A DNA stretch of 64,000 nt from Roseovarius sp. SCSIO 43702 (GTDB lineage Bacteria > Pseudomonadota > Alphaproteobacteria > Rhodobacterales > Rhodobacteraceae), in assembly GCF_019599045.1 (NCBI RefSeq), contig NZ_CP080623.1, positions 3,432,501-3,496,500 of the forward strand, in the 5' to 3' direction. Below are positions 1-9,300 of the stretch, piece by piece. Made by a program: the position numbers and the translations under genes. Position 1 is the first letter of the stretch. Each line of letters opens with the position of its first letter. The notes below the pieces were generated by a model. The model did no database searches and had not been told where the DNA came from. It worked only from the letters and a program-made list of their open reading frames with translations.

Positions 1-284
<284 letters not shown>

Positions 285-397
285 GTGACGGGCCGGGGGC
301 GGCGACGCTCCCGGCGCATTTTCCTCCCGAATGAGTGGCAACGCCCGGCAAGGACCGGCCGGGCGCGCGCATCGTTAGGATTTCGCCTGCGGCGCAA

Positions 398-441
398 ACA
401 CCGACGTGGATACCGACGTCGCACCGACGTGATACCGACGC
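398..441. repeat. Tandem ACCGACG-type repeat, site 1
   Basis: Four units beginning ACCGACG run head to tail (ACCGACGTGGAT, ACCGACGTCGC, ACCGACGTGAT, ACCGACGCGGG) in the convergent space between lpd and plsC. A GGTTTCCGGC then ATTAACCTTT segment follows, also present in similar form at site 2 near 44.03 kb. No gene is visible between 285 and 490. The units share their core with repeats at 43981-44024 and 59906-59949. Confidence 0.75.
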
Positions 442-490
442 GGGTTTCCGGCATTAACCTTTGGCGCGACTCACCCCTGATGGACCCGCG

Positions 491-1243
491 TCAGGTTTCG
501 CGCTCCGCTGCCTCTCGCGCATCGAACCCCGCCTCCGCCATCAACCTGTCCGACGCCGTCTCGACCGCCTCCTCGAGCTCGGCCAGGAATATCTCGCGCG
601 GCTTACCCGGTTGAATCGGCGGCAGGAATTCAACCACCGCCGTTCCGGGCGTCCGGTAGATCCCCTTCTTGGGCCAGAACAGGCCCACATTCGTCGCCAC
701 CGGCACGCAGGGCTGGCCAAGCTCCTGGTAGAGGATGGCCGTGCCCACCTTGTAGGGCGCCCTCACCCCCGGCGCGATGCGCGTTCCCTGCGGATAGATG
801 ATGAGCTGCCCGGCGGCCAACCGACCCCTTTCCACATCCTTAACCATTTTCTTGATAGCCTGGCTGCGCTTGCCGCGATCCACCGGCACGCAGCCCAGTT
901 TCAGCGCGTATTGCCCGATGATCGGCGCATACATCAATTCGCGCTTCATGATGAACTTGCCCGCGGGGATCGACTTGAAGATGAGGATGATATCGAGAAA
1001 GGACTGGTGCTTGGCCGCGATCATCGCCTCGCCCTGGGGCGGCGTGCCCCGCACCTCGCAGCGGATGCCGACCATCCAGCGCGCCGACCACACGGCCCAG
1101 CGCGACCATGTCTTGCACGCGGCGATCGCGCCCCGCCGGTCCAGAAGCGCCCAGGGCAGGAACACGACCCCGATGGGAAGCATCATGCCATAGACCTGCA
1201 CCACGTAGATGAGCGAGCGAAACCATTGAACCGCGTATCTCAT
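491..1243 (-). CDS. plsC: 1-acyl-sn-glycerol-3-phosphate acyltransferase
   Basis: A 250-residue protein that would transfer an acyl chain to lysophosphatidic acid to make phosphatidic acid at the inner membrane. The HX4D catalytic motif is HQSFLD at residues 79-84. The glycerophosphate-binding motif reads YPQGTR near residue 150, with Gln where PEGTR is usual. A hydrophobic N-terminal stretch (residues about 8-33) anchors it. The start is the ATG that overlaps the ftsX stop (ATGA), so it should be translationally coupled to ftsEX. The same frame stays open upstream through ftsX, but that extension is an artefact of high GC. The family is secure; exact acyl specificity is unknown. Confidence 0.88.
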   Translation of the reverse strand: MRYAVQWFRSLIYVVQVYGMMLPIGVVFLPWALLDRRGAIAACKTWSRWAVWSARWMVGIRCEVRGTPPQGEAMIAAKHQSFLDIILIFKSIPAGKFIMKRELMYAPIIGQYALKLGCVPVDRGKRSQAIKKMVKDVERGRLAAGQLIIYPQGTRIAPGVRAPYKVGTAILYQELGQPCVPVATNVGLFWPKKGIYRTPGTAVVEFLPPIQPGKPREIFLAELEEAVETASDRLMAEAGFDAREAAERET

Positions 1244-2157
1244 GTCATCCCCCGCAGCGTGGTGCGCGCCGCCATCGCCGTCGCCGCGAAGGCGACGCCC
1301 GCTCCCAGGATCGGGATGAGCAACGGCCAGAGCCAATGCCACCCCTGGAAGCCGAGCCCGGTGAGAAAGCCGCCCGCCACGTCCGTCGAGGGCAGGATCA
1401 GCGTCGCGAGGCATCCCAGGACGGTGCCGACCCCCGCGCCGATGAGGCCGCGCAGCGTGAAGCGCCGCACGAAGGCCTGCGCGATGTAGCTGTCCTGCGC
1501 CCCGACGAGACGCAGCACCTGGATCACCTGCGCGTTCGCCGCAAGCGCGGCGTTCGCGGCGAGCGTGATCATCGCGGCCATCGTCCCGCCGATGAGCAGG
1601 AGCGACAGCCATCCGAGAAGGCGCAGACGCGACGCAGCCTTGATGAGCGGCTTGCGCCACCGGGTGTGATCGTCGAGCACCGCGCCCGGCGCTTCCGCCG
1701 CAAGACGCAGGCGAAGGCCCTCCGCGTCGAACCCTTCGCCGTCCTCGATGATCTCGATGAGGCGCGGAATGGGCAGGCGATCGACCGGCAGATCGGGGCC
1801 GAACCACGGCTCCAGGAGTGCGCGCTGTTCCTCGTCGCTGAGCGCGCGGGCCGAGGCGATGCCGGGTGTCGTCTCGAGGACCCTGAGCGCGGCCTCGGTC
1901 TGGGCCGCCATCTGGCCCTGCGGCGCCGAGATGCGCAGCGTCGAGGCGCGCGCCAGTTCGTCGCCCCAGCGATCCGCAAGGCGGTCCGTCGCCAGCGACA
2001 GCGCCATCGCGAACACGGCGAGGAAGGCCATCGCCGCCGCGCTGAAAAGCGTCAGCCGCGCGGTGAACCCCGTGGGCGGAACGACCCGGTCGGCCTGCCC
2101 GTCGCCGGTGATCATCTCGCGAAAGGTGCCGAGGAAAGGTGCGATCCGGTCTTTCAC
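1240..2157 (-). CDS. ftsX: Cell division protein FtsX
   Basis: A 305-residue integral membrane partner of FtsE in the FtsEX complex, which regulates peptidoglycan hydrolases at the divisome. It starts with GTG inside the ftsE stop (GTGA overlap), which I chose over upstream in-frame starts lying within ftsE. Visible parts are a cytoplasmic N-terminus, TM1 (ending FAMALSL, about residues 25-48), a periplasmic domain, and three more TM segments at about 165-195, 215-240 and 265-295. The ECD and cytoplasmic N-terminus resemble alphaproteobacterial FtsX. The order ftsE-ftsX-plsC with 4-base overlaps supports one transcript. Confidence 0.88.
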   Translation of the reverse strand: MKDRIAPFLGTFREMITGDGQADRVVPPTGFTARLTLFSAAAMAFLAVFAMALSLATDRLADRWGDELARASTLRISAPQGQMAAQTEAALRVLETTPGIASARALSDEEQRALLEPWFGPDLPVDRLPIPRLIEIIEDGEGFDAEGLRLRLAAEAPGAVLDDHTRWRKPLIKAASRLRLLGWLSLLLIGGTMAAMITLAANAALAANAQVIQVLRLVGAQDSYIAQAFVRRFTLRGLIGAGVGTVLGCLATLILPSTDVAGGFLTGLGFQGWHWLWPLLIPILGAGVAFAATAMAARTTLRGMT

Positions 2158-2831
2158 AGGTCCGCCCCCGCCAGTTGCAGGCGCCGGCTCGAGATCCGCA
2201 GCACACGCGCCTGCACATGCGGCTTGGCCGCGCGGATGAGCGCGAGGTCGTGGGTGGCGATCACGATGGTCTTGCCCATGCGGTTCAGCTCGACCAGAAG
2301 CCGCATCAGGCGTTGCGACATCTCCCAGTCCACGTTGCCCGTCGGCTCGTCTGCAAGGATCACGTCGGGCGACATGATCACCGCCCGCGCCAGCGCCGCG
2401 CGCTGCCGCTCTCCTCCCGAAAGCTCGGGCGGCAGGGCATCGGCGCGCGCCTTGAGGCCGACCCACCCCATCAGCTCGCGCAGGTTCGCCACCTCGTTCA
2501 GCGTATCGCGCCCCGACACGGCCAGCGGCAGCGCGATGTTGTCGCTCACGCTCAGGTGGTCGAGAAACTGGCAATCCTGGTGCACCACCCCGATGCGGCG
2601 GCGCGCGAGGGCGACATCGTCGCGGTCCATGTTGCGCACGTCCACGTCAAAAAGGCGCGCCTGTCCTGCCGTGGGTATGAGCGCACCGTAGCAGAGCTTG
2701 AGAAGCGTGGTCTTGCCCGCCCCCGATGGCCCCGTCAGGAAATGAAAGGACCCCGGCGCGAGGCGCAGGGAAATCTCGCTCAGAAGCTCGCCCCCGCCAT
2801 AGCTGTAGGCCACGTTTTCCAGCTCGATCAC
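2154..2831 (-). CDS. ftsE: Cell division ATP-binding protein FtsE
   Basis: A 225-residue ABC ATPase that pairs with FtsX. Walker A is GPSGAGKT (34-41), the Q-loop Gln is at about 85, the signature is LSGGERQR (137-144), Walker B is VILADEPTG (157-165), and the switch His is in IATHD. The start is GTG with an AAGGGG ribosome-binding site six bases upstream. The length matches FtsE (about 220 residues). It is the first gene of the ftsE-ftsX-plsC unit and diverges from the zinc-ribbon gene at 3006, so the 174-base gap should hold promoters for both sides. Confidence 0.92.
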   Translation of the reverse strand: MIELENVAYSYGGGELLSEISLRLAPGSFHFLTGPSGAGKTTLLKLCYGALIPTAGQARLFDVDVRNMDRDDVALARRRIGVVHQDCQFLDHLSVSDNIALPLAVSGRDTLNEVANLRELMGWVGLKARADALPPELSGGERQRAALARAVIMSPDVILADEPTGNVDWEMSQRLMRLLVELNRMGKTIVIATHDLALIRAAKPHVQARVLRISSRRLQLAGADL

Positions 2832-3005
2832 GGCTGCCCCTTCTCTGCCCTGCCCGTTCCCTAAATGCCTCAGCGGCCCGCCCGTTGCAATCGCGCCCCG
2901 TCAATTCCGTTGCGCTTTTCGGCCAGTCGGGTAGAGCATATCTTGTAGGAAGAGGGCGGAATACCCGGGAAACGGGTTCGCCTGGAGGCTGAGACAGGTG
3001 ATTGC

Positions 3006-3881
3006 ATGCGACTGACCTGCCCCAACTGCGAGGCGCAGTACGAAGTGCCCGACGAGGTGATCCCCGAGACCGGGCGGGACGTGCAATGTTCAAGCTGTGG
3101 CGACACCTGGTTCCAGTATCATCCCGATCACATCCCCGCGCACGAACCGGACGACCTCGAAGCGGACGAACCCGACAATCCCGCGAACTGGCAGGACCTC
3201 CCCGACGAACCTTCCGAGGCCGAGGACGCCGCCGATGACAGCGATCTCGCATCCCGCGATGACGACGCCGCATCCGACCCCGAACCGGCGCCCGCCCCGC
3301 GCGAACTCGATCCCGAGGTGCGCGACATCCTTCACGAGGAAGCAAGGCGCGAGACCGCCGCACGCGCCGCCGAACGCGGCGGGCTGGAAACGCAGACCGA
3401 GCTCGGCCTCGCCGCACCGGCCGAGGATGAAAGCGCACGCCGCTCGCGCGAGGCGCAGGCGCGCGTGGCCCGCCTCCGGGGCGAGACCGCTTCCGCCGAA
3501 ACCGAAACCGAGATCGAGGCCAGCCACTCGATCGACCCGACCTCGCGCCGCGACCTCCTGCCCGACATCGAGGAGATCAGCTCCTCGCTTCGGTCCGAGG
3601 ATGGACGCGACGGAAACGGCCAACCCGATGCGGATTACCCCGATGCGGCCTCGGTTCCGTCCGGGTCGGGGTTCCGCCGCGGCTTCCTGCTCGTCGTCGT
3701 GCTCGCCGCGCTGGCCGCGCTCGTTTATGCCTACGCGCCCGCACTCGAGGCAGCGGTGCCCGCGCTTGCCGGCCCTCTCGACGCTTTCGTCACCCAGGTC
3801 GATCAGGCGCGCCTCTGGCTTGACGGGCAGGTGCGCGCCCTGATGCTCTGGCTCGACGGTCAAGCCTCGACCGCGTCCTGA
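3006..3881 (+). CDS. Zinc-ribbon domain membrane protein
   Basis: A 291-residue protein whose N-terminus is an MJ0042/zinc_ribbon_5-type zinc ribbon with Cys5, Cys8, Cys28 and Cys31 (CPNC...CSSC). Next comes a long acidic, Glu/Asp/Ala/Arg-rich, probably disordered region (about 40-210), then one TM helix (about 220-240) and a short C-terminal tail. The layout is typical of an alphaproteobacterial family next to ftsE whose role is not established. The ribbon would face the cytoplasm if the protein is a single-pass tail-anchored type. An AGGTG site precedes the ATG. I infer only metal binding and membrane anchoring. Confidence 0.8.
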   Translation: MRLTCPNCEAQYEVPDEVIPETGRDVQCSSCGDTWFQYHPDHIPAHEPDDLEADEPDNPANWQDLPDEPSEAEDAADDSDLASRDDDAASDPEPAPAPRELDPEVRDILHEEARRETAARAAERGGLETQTELGLAAPAEDESARRSREAQARVARLRGETASAETETEIEASHSIDPTSRRDLLPDIEEISSSLRSEDGRDGNGQPDADYPDAASVPSGSGFRRGFLLVVVLAALAALVYAYAPALEAAVPALAGPLDAFVTQVDQARLWLDGQVRALMLWLDGQASTAS

Positions 3882-3894
3882 GTGGGCGCCTTCC

Positions 3895-4791
3895 ATGTTC
3901 CGCCCGTCCTCACCCCTTGCGCCGGTTTTCCTGACCGCGCTCGCGGCGATGGCGTGGGGGGTATGGTGGATCCCCGTGCGCTACCTGACCGGCGTGGGCA
4001 TGTCGGGTGCGCAGGCGGGCATGCTGCTCAATCTCGGCGCCTCGCTCGCGGCCGTCCTCTGCCTCGTCGCGCTGCGCCAGAGCCCCGTGATCGGCCCCCG
4101 CGCGCTTCTGGGCGGCGCGTTGGTCGGGGTTGCGCTGTCCACCTACTCGGTGGCCTTCGCCCATGCGGACGTGGTGCGCGTGATCCTGCTCTTCTACCTC
4201 GCCCCCGCCTGGAGCAAGATGATCGAATGGGGCTTCATGGGCGCGCGGTGGCGCTGGGCCTCGACGCTCACGGTCGCGGCCTCGCTCGCCGGCGCGGTGC
4301 TGATCCTCGGGGGCCGCATCTCGACCGAAGAGCTGGCCGTCGGTGACGTTCTCGCCGTCGGCTCCGGCGTCGCCTGGGCCGTCGGCGCGACGCTTATCTT
4401 CACCGGGCGCAAGTCGACGGCGCTGACCCTCACCACGGTAACGATGATCTCCGCCACGGCCGTGGCCGCGCTCCTGGGGCTCGTGCTGGGCGAAGCGATC
4501 GTTCCGCGTGGCCCGGTCAGTGCCCTCACCGTCGGGGCGGTCCTGGGCGCGGTCTTTGCCCTGCCCTGCATCTTCGCGACACTCTGGAGCGCGCAACGAC
4601 TGGCTCCCGCGCTTCTCACCTTTCTCTTCACGCTCGAGATCTGCGCCGGCGTCATCTCGGGCGCCATACTCCTTGATGAGCCATTCGGCCTCGTCCAGGT
4701 GGCGGGCACCTGCCTCATCGTTGGCGCCGCGCTGAGCGAGGTGGCCTTCGCGCTGCGCGAACGCCGCCGCGCGGCGAGGCGGGCCGTTTAG
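3895..4791 (+). CDS. EamA/DMT-family transporter
   Basis: A 298-residue protein with about ten hydrophobic helices in two EamA repeats, starting LTALAAMAWGVWWIPVRYL and ending in an Arg-rich cytoplasmic tail (RERRRAARRAV). Members export or import small metabolites across the inner membrane; the substrate cannot be read from sequence. It begins 13 bases after the zinc-ribbon gene, probably co-transcribed. Its TAG stop overlaps the stop codon of the convergent globin gene by 3 to 4 bases. Confidence 0.85.
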   Translation: MFRPSSPLAPVFLTALAAMAWGVWWIPVRYLTGVGMSGAQAGMLLNLGASLAAVLCLVALRQSPVIGPRALLGGALVGVALSTYSVAFAHADVVRVILLFYLAPAWSKMIEWGFMGARWRWASTLTVAASLAGAVLILGGRISTEELAVGDVLAVGSGVAWAVGATLIFTGRKSTALTLTTVTMISATAVAALLGLVLGEAIVPRGPVSALTVGAVLGAVFALPCIFATLWSAQRLAPALLTFLFTLEICAGVISGAILLDEPFGLVQVAGTCLIVGAALSEVAFALRERRRAARRAV

Positions 4792-5201
4792 CGCAGGATC
4801 GGTGGTTCGTCCCGCGGCCGCCTCATCTGCGTCAGGCCAAAGATGAACCCGTCGCCGATGCGATGGGCCAAGGCCGAGAAGGATCGCGCGGTCCGGGGGT
4901 CGAGCTCCTCGGAAAGCACCTCGTCAAAAAGGCCCAGCCAGAGCGGAAAATGCTCGGGCTGCACGTCGCGCGCCTCCATGTGGATGCGCATGGGATTGCC
5001 CGAATAGCTCCGCTCGCGCAGGATCGCGTTGCGCCAGAAACGGGCGATCTTCTCCTCGTGGGCGGGCCATTCGTCATCCGCGATATGCGCCGCGAAGACG
5101 GGGCCGAGATCGGGATGCTTGCGGATGCGCGCGTAGAAGCTCGTGACGACGCGGTCGATCTCTTCTGGCGTGATCTCGAATAGAGCAAGGGGGTTGGCCA
5201 T
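4788..5201 (-). CDS. Group III truncated haemoglobin
   Basis: A 137-residue globin-fold protein. I chose the ATG (MANPLALFEITPEEID) because AAGGA lies six bases upstream; a longer in-frame start would add 18 non-homologous residues. Features typical of trHbIII are the N-terminal 'F.YARIRKHPDLGPVFAA' B/C-helix region, Trp in HEEKIARFWRN, and a proximal His in the F-helix region (RIHMEARDVQPEHFPLWLGLFDE). Members bind haem and are linked to NO or oxygen chemistry in microaerobic conditions. The gene is monocistronic and convergent with the EamA gene. The family call is firm; the physiological role is inferred. Confidence 0.85.
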   Translation of the reverse strand: MANPLALFEITPEEIDRVVTSFYARIRKHPDLGPVFAAHIADDEWPAHEEKIARFWRNAILRERSYSGNPMRIHMEARDVQPEHFPLWLGLFDEVLSEELDPRTARSFSALAHRIGDGFIFGLTQMRRPRDEPPILR

Positions 5202-5316
5202 CGCATGTTCCTTCGTCGGCTGCCCCGGTGTCGACCCTGGTGCCAGCGGGAGCAATGACGCTCAATGTCGCAGCGGCGGGACGAGGCCTCCGCGAACAAG
5301 ACGCGAGAGCATTCCC

Positions 5317-5976
5317 TCACTTCTTCTTCGTCAGGCCCTGTTCTGCCGCGAACCGGTCGATCAGATCGGCCATGGGCTTCGTGTCGTTGCATTCGAAGAC
5401 CACGTAGGACATCACCAACTGCAATTTACCGGGGGAACCTGGATCGCTCAGGTCATAGCTTTGGGCGTAATCTTCATAAGCCACCCTGTAAAAGTCGTTC
5501 ACCGGGTTGAGCGAAAGCCTCACGCTCTCTGATACCATATCCATTACCTGCTTGCAGGTGTGCGTCCGGAAATCGACCTCGGGGATATCGACAAGGCCCC
5601 AGCGCGGTGCATCCGGGTTGAGCTCGAGCGACTTGACGGCGCGGTCGAACACCTCCCCCACCGTGATATCCTTGTCGAACCCCTTGCTCTCGGGTGTCAT
5701 GCAGACCGCTCCGAACCGGTCGGCCAGCGGGCTTCTGATCCGCGTCAGTGCCTTGTCGTCGAGTCCCGCCAAGGCCGTCTCCATCACCTGCCCAAGCGGG
5801 CTTTGCGGGACGAGGCTTAGGGCAAGACCGGCATCCTCACCCGCGTTCTCGGCCAAGTAGGTCATCGTGTCCTCGGCCAGGACCTTGCACGGCTTTTCCG
5901 CCATCTCGTCCGGCAAGGGATGTGCGACACCGACGCTCGCGATCAGGCAGCAGGCTAAAGCGAAAAACGGTCTCAC
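5317..5976 (-). CDS. Exported protein of unknown function
   Basis: I do not recognise this 219-residue protein. I chose a GTG start because GGAGA lies just upstream and it places a clear signal peptide at the N-terminus (VRPFFALACCLIASVGVAHP, probable cleavage after VGVA). The mature part is acidic and has cysteines in AEKPCKVLAED, AVCMTPES, THTCKQVMD and VFECNDT, consistent with two periplasmic disulfides. There is no membrane segment after the signal. It diverges from ileS; the 243-base gap upstream holds no other gene I can support. Confidence 0.6.
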   Translation of the reverse strand: MRPFFALACCLIASVGVAHPLPDEMAEKPCKVLAEDTMTYLAENAGEDAGLALSLVPQSPLGQVMETALAGLDDKALTRIRSPLADRFGAVCMTPESKGFDKDITVGEVFDRAVKSLELNPDAPRWGLVDIPEVDFRTHTCKQVMDMVSESVRLSLNPVNDFYRVAYEDYAQSYDLSDPGSPGKLQLVMSYVVFECNDTKPMADLIDRFAAEQGLTKKK

Positions 5977-6219
5977 GGAATCTCCATAGGCGTTTCGGCG
6001 TAGTTTTGGCGCAACCGGCATGGCGCGGCAACCGAAATGCCCGATGGACGTCACAAAACGATCGTCCTATAACGCCGCCCATGACGTATCCCATAGCGAT
6101 CATCGTCCGAATTACGAGCCCGGCGGCCTGAGACCAGACGACCCGCCGGAGCCAAGGTGCATGCGATAGCGCGCCGCCCCACCCCATGATCGAAATGACA
6201 GTGGCAAAGGACGTCACAC

Positions 6220-9195
6220 ATGTGCTCAGACACGCCCGACTACAAAGACACGCTGAACCTGCCCCAGACCGATTTCCCGATGCGCGCGGGCCTGCCCAAG
6301 CGCGAGCCGGAATGGCTCGAGCGTTGGAACGATCTCGGCATCTACACGCGCCTGCGCGAGAAGGCCGAGGGCGAGGCGCGCGAACCCTTCACGCTGCATG
6401 ACGGCCCCCCCTATGCCAACGGGCACCTGCATATCGGCCACGCGCTCAACAAGATCCTCAAGGACATGGTCGTGCGCTCCCAGCAGATGATGGGCCGCGA
6501 CGCGCGCTACATCCCTGGCTGGGACTGTCACGGCCTGCCGATCGAATGGAAGATCGAGGAACAGTACCGCGCCAAGGGCAAGAACAAGGACGAGGTCGAT
6601 ATCGTCGATTTCCGTCAGGAGTGCCGCCGCTTCGCCGAAGGTTGGATCGACGTGCAGCGCGACGAGTTCAAGCGGCTGGGCGTCACGGGCAAATGGTCGA
6701 AGCCTTACCTCACGATGGATTTCCGCGCCGAGCGGATCATCGCGGAGGAGTTCCAGAAGTTCCTGATGAACGGCACGCTCTACCAGGGCTCGAAGCCGGT
6801 GATGTGGTCGCCCATCGAGAAGACTGCACTCGCCGAGGCCGAGGTCGAGTATCACGACAAGGAGAGCTTCACGATCTGGGTGAAGTTCGAAGTAATCCGT
6901 CCCGGCCCCCGAGCCGGGGCCTCCGACGGCGAGGCCCCGGGTCAAGCCCGGGGCGGGGAACTCGAGGGCGCCCATGTGGTCATCTGGACCACCACCCCCT
7001 GGACCATCCCGTCGAACAAGGCCGTCGTCTATGGCGAGGATATCGCCTATGGCCTCTACGAGGTGACGGACACGCCCGAGGAATGCTGGGCAACGGTAGG
7101 CGACCGCTTCCTGCTGGCCGACAAGCTGGCCGCTGACGTCATGGCGCGCGCGCGGCTCGAGGATAGCATGTGGAAACGCGTGCGCGACGTATCCACCGAT
7201 GAGCTGTCGAGCCTCACCCTGCAACACCCCCTCGCCGGGGCCGAGGGCGGCAACGGCGAATGGGACGCCCCCCGCGATTTCCGCGCCGCCGATTTCGTGA
7301 CCGACGAGGAGGGCACCGGCTTTGTCCACTGCGCCCCCTCGCACGGGATGGAGGAGTTCGAGCTGTATCGTGGCCTGGGCATGCTCGAGGAAGTCATCAC
7401 CTACAACGTGACCGAGGACGGCACCTTCCGCGAAGATCTGCCGTTCTTCGGCGGCAAGGCGATCCTGCGCGCAAAGCCCAAGAAAGGCGACTGGGAGGGC
7501 GACGCCAACGCCGCCGTCATCGCCAAGCTCACCGAGGTCGGTGGCCTTCTGGCGCGTGGCAAGATCAAGCACAGCTATCCGCATAGCTGGCGCTCCAAGG
7601 CGCCGGTGATCTACCGCAACACGCCGCAATGGTTCGCCGCGATCGACCGCGAAGTGGGCGATGGGCAGGACACCTACGGCAAGACGATCCGCGAGCGCGC
7701 CCTGCGCTCGATCGACGAGCTCGTGACCTGGACACCGAGGACCGGTCGCAACCGGCTTTACTCCATGATCGAGGCGCGGCCCGACTGGGTTCTGTCGCGC
7801 CAGCGCGCATGGGGCGTGCCGCTCACCTGTTTCGTCAGGAAAGGCGCCATGCCCACCGACCCGGAGTTCCTTTTGCGTGACGGGAAGGTCAACGCCCGCA
7901 TCCTCGAGGCGTTCGAGGCCGAGGGCGCGGATGCCTGGTACAAGGACGGCGCCAAGGAGCGATTCCTGGGCGAGGACTACGATCCCGACGAGTGGATCAA
8001 GGTCGACGACATCCTAGACGTGTGGTTCGACTCGGGCTCGACCCACGCCTTCGTTCTGCGTGACCGCGATGACGGGTCCGAGGACGGGCTGGCCGACCTC
8101 TACCTCGAAGGCACCGACCAGCATCGCGGGTGGTTCCATTCCTCGATGCTGCAAGCCTGCGGCACGATGGGCCGCGCGCCCTATCGCGGTGTGCTGACCC
8201 ATGGTTTCACGCTCGACGGCAAGGGCAACAAGATGTCCAAGTCGCTCGGCAACACCGTCGCGCCCGACGAGGTGGTGCAGCAATACGGTGCCGACATCCT
8301 GCGGCTCTGGGTGGCGCAGTCGGACTATACCGGCGATCTGCGCATCGGCCCCGAGATCCTGAAAGGCACCGCCGACAGCTATCGCCGGCTGCGCAACACC
8401 ATGCGCTTCATGCTGGGCGCGCTCGCGCATTTCCGCGAGGAGGATCGTATCGAACCCGCCGATATGCCCGAGCTGGAACGCTGGGTGCTGCACCGGCTGG
8501 CCGAGCTCGACCGGAAAGTGCGCACGGGCTATTCCGCCTATGACTTCCAGGGTGTCTTCCAGGCGCTGTTCCAGTTCTGCACCGTGGACCTTTCGGCCTT
8601 CTACTTCGACGTCCGCAAGGACGTGCTCTACTGCGACGGCGACAGCACGCGCAGACGGGCGGCACGGACGGTGCTCGATCTGCTCTTCCACCGGCTGACG
8701 ACCTGGCTCGCCCCCGTGCTGGTCTTCACGATGGAGGAGGTCTGGCTCGAACGCTTCCCCGGCGAGGAAAGCTCGATCCACCTGCACGACATGCCCGAGA
8801 CGCCGGATGCGTGGTTCGACGAGGCGCTGGCCGCGAAATGGGCCCAGGTGCGCCGCGCGCGCCGCGCGGTGACGGCGGCGCTCGAGATCGAGCGCACGGA
8901 AAAGGTCATCGGCTCATCGCTCGAAGCGGCGCCCATCGTCCACGTGCGCGACGGCGAGACGCTGGAGGTGCTCAAATCCGTCAATTTCGAGGATGTCTGC
9001 ATCACCTCCGACATCGCGCTCACGCCCGATCCGGCCCCGGCCGAGGCGTTCCGCATGCCCGAGGTCGACGGGGTTGCCGTGGTGTTCGAGAAAGCGGCGG
9101 GCAGGAAATGCCAACGCTGCTGGAAGGTGTTGCCCGACGTGGGCGCCCATGCGCATCCCGAAACCTGCAAGAGATGCTCGGACGCGTTGGGGTGA
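6220..9195 (+). CDS. ileS: Isoleucyl-tRNA synthetase
   Basis: A 991-residue class I aminoacyl-tRNA synthetase that charges tRNA-Ile. It shows HIGH (71-74), the editing-domain threonine-rich peptide WTTTPWTIPSN, KMSKS (671-675) and a C-terminal zinc finger with Cys964, Cys967, Cys983 and Cys986, as in bacterial type 1 IleRS. About 20 residues at positions 226-246 (sequence around GEAPGQARGGE), just before the editing motif, are encoded by a GC-rich palindromic repeat that also occurs outside genes. No T-box or other leader is evident upstream. Confidence 0.97.
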   Translation: MCSDTPDYKDTLNLPQTDFPMRAGLPKREPEWLERWNDLGIYTRLREKAEGEAREPFTLHDGPPYANGHLHIGHALNKILKDMVVRSQQMMGRDARYIPGWDCHGLPIEWKIEEQYRAKGKNKDEVDIVDFRQECRRFAEGWIDVQRDEFKRLGVTGKWSKPYLTMDFRAERIIAEEFQKFLMNGTLYQGSKPVMWSPIEKTALAEAEVEYHDKESFTIWVKFEVIRPGPRAGASDGEAPGQARGGELEGAHVVIWTTTPWTIPSNKAVVYGEDIAYGLYEVTDTPEECWATVGDRFLLADKLAADVMARARLEDSMWKRVRDVSTDELSSLTLQHPLAGAEGGNGEWDAPRDFRAADFVTDEEGTGFVHCAPSHGMEEFELYRGLGMLEEVITYNVTEDGTFREDLPFFGGKAILRAKPKKGDWEGDANAAVIAKLTEVGGLLARGKIKHSYPHSWRSKAPVIYRNTPQWFAAIDREVGDGQDTYGKTIRERALRSIDELVTWTPRTGRNRLYSMIEARPDWVLSRQRAWGVPLTCFVRKGAMPTDPEFLLRDGKVNARILEAFEAEGADAWYKDGAKERFLGEDYDPDEWIKVDDILDVWFDSGSTHAFVLRDRDDGSEDGLADLYLEGTDQHRGWFHSSMLQACGTMGRAPYRGVLTHGFTLDGKGNKMSKSLGNTVAPDEVVQQYGADILRLWVAQSDYTGDLRIGPEILKGTADSYRRLRNTMRFMLGALAHFREEDRIEPADMPELERWVLHRLAELDRKVRTGYSAYDFQGVFQALFQFCTVDLSAFYFDVRKDVLYCDGDSTRRRAARTVLDLLFHRLTTWLAPVLVFTMEEVWLERFPGEESSIHLHDMPETPDAWFDEALAAKWAQVRRARRAVTAALEIERTEKVIGSSLEAAPIVHVRDGETLEVLKSVNFEDVCITSDIALTPDPAPAEAFRMPEVDGVAVVFEKAAGRKCQRCWKVLPDVGAHAHPETCKRCSDALG
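6897..6958 (+). repeat. GC-rich palindromic repeat inside ileS, in frame
   Basis: The segment contains three nested or adjacent inverted repeats: CCCGGC/GCCGGG, GGGGCCTC/GAGGCCCC, and GCCCCGGG-TCAAG-CCCGGGGC. It keeps the ileS frame open and is read as about 20 residues. The core matches the element downstream of ileS (9207-9292, opposite orientation) and half an element in pdhC (32007-32037), where the same peptide frame (GEAPxQARG) is used. Confidence 0.85.
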
Positions 9196-9206
9196 GATGA
9201 ACCCGT

Positions 9207-9292
9207 CCCGGGCCTGACCCGGGACCTCGCGCCAGATACTCGTTCGATTGCTCCGGGGCGTGAGGCCCCGATCAAGGCCGGGGCGGGATGCT
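9207..9292. repeat. Two-arm GC-rich palindromic repeat between ileS and acyl-CoA ligase
   Basis: It fills most of the 105-base convergent gap. One arm is GTCCCGGG-CCTGA-CCCGGGAC and the other is GGCCCCG-ATCAAGG-CCGGGGC, separated by about 35 unrelated bases. Each arm can fold into a strong hairpin, so it may also act as a bidirectional terminator, although no T-run follows. It is related to the elements inside ileS and pdhC. Confidence 0.8.
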
Positions 9293-9300
9293 GCGGGCGG

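Noticed and set aside
398..441. CRISPR array
   Set aside because: Only four short adjacent units without spacers, no cas genes in the window, and two other copies far away.
5977..6219. T-box or leader upstream of ileS
   Set aside because: No T-box hairpins or terminator/antiterminator pair; T-boxes are not expected in alphaproteobacteria.
6226..7629. Long minus-strand frame opposite ileS (467 codons), and similar long frames opposite pdh, g15 and yidC
   Set aside because: High GC produces long antisense open frames; the sense strands carry clear family motifs, and the antisense products are low-complexity Arg/Gly/Ala/His-rich without motifs.
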